Shown here one piece after another: positions 47,014 to 49,273 of a stretch of 49,273 bases of DNA (the stretch's first letter is position 1; each line of letters opens with the position of its first letter). The stretch comes from VBAS01 sp964508655. GTDB lineage: Bacteria > Bacteroidota > Bacteroidia > Chitinophagales > Chitinophagaceae. The position numbers and the translations under genes were made by a program. The notes below the pieces were generated by a model, which was given only the letters and a program-made list of their open reading frames with translations, searched no databases and was not told the origin of the DNA. Location of the stretch: the NCBI GenBank assembly GCA_964508655.1, contig CAZDUO010000024.1, positions 1-49,273 of the forward strand. The letters are read 5' to 3'.

Positions 47014-48960
47014 ATGAAGAAAACGTTTTTTTATTTTATCTGTCTCATCATTTCCGTTTCCGTTTTTGCCCAGGAATCAAAATATGACAACCGGGAAGCC
47101 TTTCACCCGCAATTTTATCCTTATCCCGGCAATGACTACCGCAGCGCCAGCGGCGAACCCGGCCCGAAGTATTGGCAAAACCGTGCCGATTATAAAATCA
47201 ACGCCACACTCGACACAGCCACACACAAAGTGAGTGGCGATGTGGAAATAATATACACCAACAACAGTCCCGACAACCTTAAATTCTTATGGTTGCAGCT
47301 CGACCAGAATATTTATCGTGCCGATTCCCGCGGCAGCGCCACCACCACACAAAGCGGTGGCCGCTGGGCCAATGCAAAATTTACTGAAGGTTATGTAATG
47401 AAATCGGTAAAGGCAGAAGCTGCCGGAAAAATATATGAACCAAAATACCTGGTAAATGATACCCGCATGCAGGTGTGGCTGAATGAGGCGCTGAAACCGG
47501 CAGGTAATAAAATCAAATTGAAAATCGCATTTGAATTTGAAATACCAGAGTACGGTACCGACCGCATGGGCCGGCTGAAAACAAAAAACGGCATCGTGTA
47601 CGAAGTGGCGCAGTGGTTTCCCCGCCTGTGTGTGTATGATGACATACAGGGATGGAATACGCTGCCCTATATCGGGCAGGGAGAATTTTACCTGGAATAC
47701 GGCGATTTTGAATTTACCGTTACAACACCCTCGGATCTTATTGTAGTGGGCTCCGGCGAATTGCTGAATCCGCAGGAATGTATGACTCCCGAACAACTGA
47801 AACGATGGAACGACGCAAAGAACAGTGATAAAACAGTTATCATCCGCGGTGAAAAAGAAGTGAAAGAAAAAAATTCAAGACCCACCGCGGCAAACTGCAC
47901 CTGGAAATTTAAAATCACCAATGCCCGGGATGTGGCCTGGGCCGCTTCACGGGCTTTTGTGTGGGATGCGGCCCGGATAAATTTGCCCGGCGGGAAAAAA
48001 TCAATGGCTGTAAGTGTGTACCCCGTTGAAAGTATAAGAAAGAACGGCTGGCAGCGCAGCACCGAATTTACCAAAGCAAGTATTGAACATTATTCCAAAA
48101 TGTGGTTTGAATATCCTTACCCGGCAGCTACCAATGTGGCCGGCAAGGTGGGCGGCATGGAATATCCCGGAATTGTATTTTGCGGTTTTAATGCAAGCGG
48201 GGGCGGGCTTTGGGGAGTCACTGATCATGAATTCGGCCATACCTGGTTCCCGATGATTGTGGGCAACAACGAAAGAAAATATGCCTGGATGGATGAAGGA
48301 TTCAACACGTTCATCAACGGCATTTCCACCGATGAATTCAATAACGGCGAGTTTGCTTCGGCTTCTTTCTTTCCCGGCGATATGACCCACTATGTTTTCA
48401 ACGACGAAATGGACGGCCTTTTTAACAACCCCGATGTGATTCAGCAGATGAACCTGGGTGTGGCTGCTTATGAAAAACCATCCATCATGCTGAATGCACT
48501 GCGTGATGTGGTGCTGGGTAAAGAGCGGTTTGATGCCGCCTTCCGGGAATACATCCGCCGCTGGGCATACAAGCATCCCACACCCTGGGATTTCTTTCAT
48601 ACCATGGAAAATGTAAGCGGTGAAGACCTCGGCTGGTTTTGGCGGGCCTGGGTGCTGAATACATGGAAACTCGACCAGGCATTGAAAGATGTAAAATACA
48701 TCCGCAATGATCCGGAAAACGGGGTAACCATCACTATCGAAAACCTGGAGAAAATGCCTATGCCGGCACTCATCCGAATTAAAGAGGAAAGCGGCGCTGA
48801 ATATAACCTGGCACTACCGGTGGAAATATGGCAACGGGGAGCGGTGTATACATTCAGTTATCCCACAAAGGGCAAAGTGACCGAAGTGTTGCTTGACCCT
48901 GACAAAAAACTGCCCGACATCAACCGGAACAACAACAAGATGAAAGAAAAACCTTTTTAA
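47014..48960 (+). CDS. Secreted M1-family zinc metallopeptidase
   Basis: I use the ATG at 47014 (648 residues), which gives a signal peptide MKKTFFYFICLIISVSVFAQ. The M1 core is clear: VTDHEFGHTWFPMIVG (HExxH zinc motif, catalytic Glu) and YAWMDEGFNTFI (third zinc ligand Glu, 18 residues on). The upstream exopeptidase motif normally GxMEN reads GGMEYPG, so N-terminal peptide recognition may differ from a classical aminopeptidase. N-terminal beta-sandwich: DYKINATLDTATHKVSGDVE and FLWLQLDQNIYRAD. Bacteroidota members of this subfamily are periplasmic or surface peptidases. A terminator follows at once. Confidence 0.92.
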   Translation: MKKTFFYFICLIISVSVFAQESKYDNREAFHPQFYPYPGNDYRSASGEPGPKYWQNRADYKINATLDTATHKVSGDVEIIYTNNSPDNLKFLWLQLDQNIYRADSRGSATTTQSGGRWANAKFTEGYVMKSVKAEAAGKIYEPKYLVNDTRMQVWLNEALKPAGNKIKLKIAFEFEIPEYGTDRMGRLKTKNGIVYEVAQWFPRLCVYDDIQGWNTLPYIGQGEFYLEYGDFEFTVTTPSDLIVVGSGELLNPQECMTPEQLKRWNDAKNSDKTVIIRGEKEVKEKNSRPTAANCTWKFKITNARDVAWAASRAFVWDAARINLPGGKKSMAVSVYPVESIRKNGWQRSTEFTKASIEHYSKMWFEYPYPAATNVAGKVGGMEYPGIVFCGFNASGGGLWGVTDHEFGHTWFPMIVGNNERKYAWMDEGFNTFINGISTDEFNNGEFASASFFPGDMTHYVFNDEMDGLFNNPDVIQQMNLGVAAYEKPSIMLNALRDVVLGKERFDAAFREYIRRWAYKHPTPWDFFHTMENVSGEDLGWFWRAWVLNTWKLDQALKDVKYIRNDPENGVTITIENLEKMPMPALIRIKEESGAEYNLALPVEIWQRGAVYTFSYPTKGKVTEVLLDPDKKLPDINRNNNKMKEKPF

Positions 48961-48970
48961 GAAAACCGGG

Positions 48971-48997
48971 CTCCTCACACTGAGGAGTTTTTCTTTT
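48971..48997 (+). terminator. Intrinsic terminator after the M1 peptidase
   Basis: CTCCTCA (48971-48977) and TGAGGAG (48981-48987) close a CAC loop and are followed by TTTTTCTTTT. It begins 11 bases after the stop. Confidence 0.92.
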
Positions 48998-49013
48998 AAT
49001 TTAGCGAGGCGCC

Positions 49014-49273
49014 ATGCGTTCCATTGTTATTGGTTTTGGCCTGCTCATTCTTTGCCTGCTGGTTTTGTTTAAAATCAGCGAGGTGAATTTTATAAAAGGC
49101 AATGTGAAGTTGGAAGTGATTGTAGCTATTGCCGCAGTTCTTTTCTTTTTTGCAGGACTTTATTTCAACACTCAGCAGAAAAAAAAGAATATGCCCATTA
49201 CCGATGCTAATTCATTATTGCAGGTCATTGACTATGCACAGATAAAAAAAACGGGACTGACCCAGCGGGAACA
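49014..49273 (+). CDS. Partial membrane-anchored regulator, probably LuxR-type HTH
   Basis: The ATG at 49014 opens a frame that runs past the window edge (86 codons seen). Residues 1-20 (MRSIVIGFGLLILCLLVLFK) and about 33-52 (EVIVAIAAVLFFFAGLYFN) are two membrane helices, followed by a basic QQKKKN stretch. The last visible residues, QIKKTGLTQRE, match the start of LuxR-type HTH domains (GLTxRExxVL), so I infer a membrane-tethered transcription regulator. The HTH itself lies beyond the window, so this is uncertain. Confidence 0.5.
   Translation, partial: MRSIVIGFGLLILCLLVLFKISEVNFIKGNVKLEVIVAIAAVLFFFAGLYFNTQQKKKNMPITDANSLLQVIDYAQIKKTGLTQRE

Noticed and set aside
1..49273. CRISPR arrays, tRNA or rRNA genes, insertion sequences, prophage
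   Set aside because: No regularly spaced direct repeats, cloverleaf-like segments, transposase or phage-like genes were recognised when reading both strands.

Overview
The window looks like a Bacteroidota chromosome, most likely family Chitinophagaceae. The evidence is TAnnTTTG-type promoter boxes, a UpxY/NusG-type first gene in a polysaccharide operon, a SusC-like TonB plug domain, a fused isobutyryl-CoA mutase, a PA0069-type radical SAM protein, and a near absence of Shine-Dalgarno spacing logic. No rRNA, tRNA, insertion sequence, phage gene or CRISPR array was recognised.

Positions 1-26276 (minus strand) form one very long, tightly packed surface-polysaccharide operon that runs off the left edge. 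Its promoter-proximal end encodes a UpxY-like antiterminator, a Wza-like outer-membrane exporter lipoprotein and a Wzc-like co-polymerase/tyrosine kinase. Next come nucleotide-sugar genes: a WbpP-type UDP-GlcNAc 4-epimerase, RmlB and RmlA, a UXS-like SDR, Gmd and Fcl, RfbF and RfbG, an RmlC-like epimerase, and a WbpB/WbpD/WbpE-like trio. An ABC exporter pair (Wzm/Wzt), two glycosyltransferases, a second sugar aminotransferase, a cupin, and six methyltransferase-like genes complete it. Export is therefore ABC-type but is paired with Wza/Wzc. The promoter of the operon lies between two perfect 11-bp inverted repeats.

Positions 26555-33244 hold an HGSNAT/NagX-like membrane acyltransferase, a secreted protein with an unusual domain chain (VIT, vWA, TonB plug, TPR, DUF2135-like), the RNA ligase RtcB behind a structured leader, and a small unknown protein. 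Positions 33245-33780 carry no conventional gene but contain two factor-independent terminators, a structured RNA region and a 21-codon mini-ORF.

Positions 33781-39004 look like a DNA-damage island. A SplB-related radical SAM protein and a 2H phosphoesterase point left. A UmuD homologue, UmuC, an unknown protein and an SRAP/HMCES-type DNA-protein crosslink protein point right. A dyad operator sits between the divergent promoters. The UmuD homologue lacks both catalytic dyad residues.

Positions 39020-49273 encode an AAA/DUF4143 ATPase preceded by a 16-bp perfect inverted repeat, a lipoprotein amidase, the B12-dependent mutase IcmF, an AmgK-like kinase fused to a RapZ C-terminal domain with a MurU-like nucleotidyltransferase behind it (cell-wall sugar recycling), a secreted M1 metallopeptidase, and the start of a membrane-anchored, probably LuxR-type, regulator. 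All assignments come from reading the translated sequence and recalled family motifs; no database search was run.
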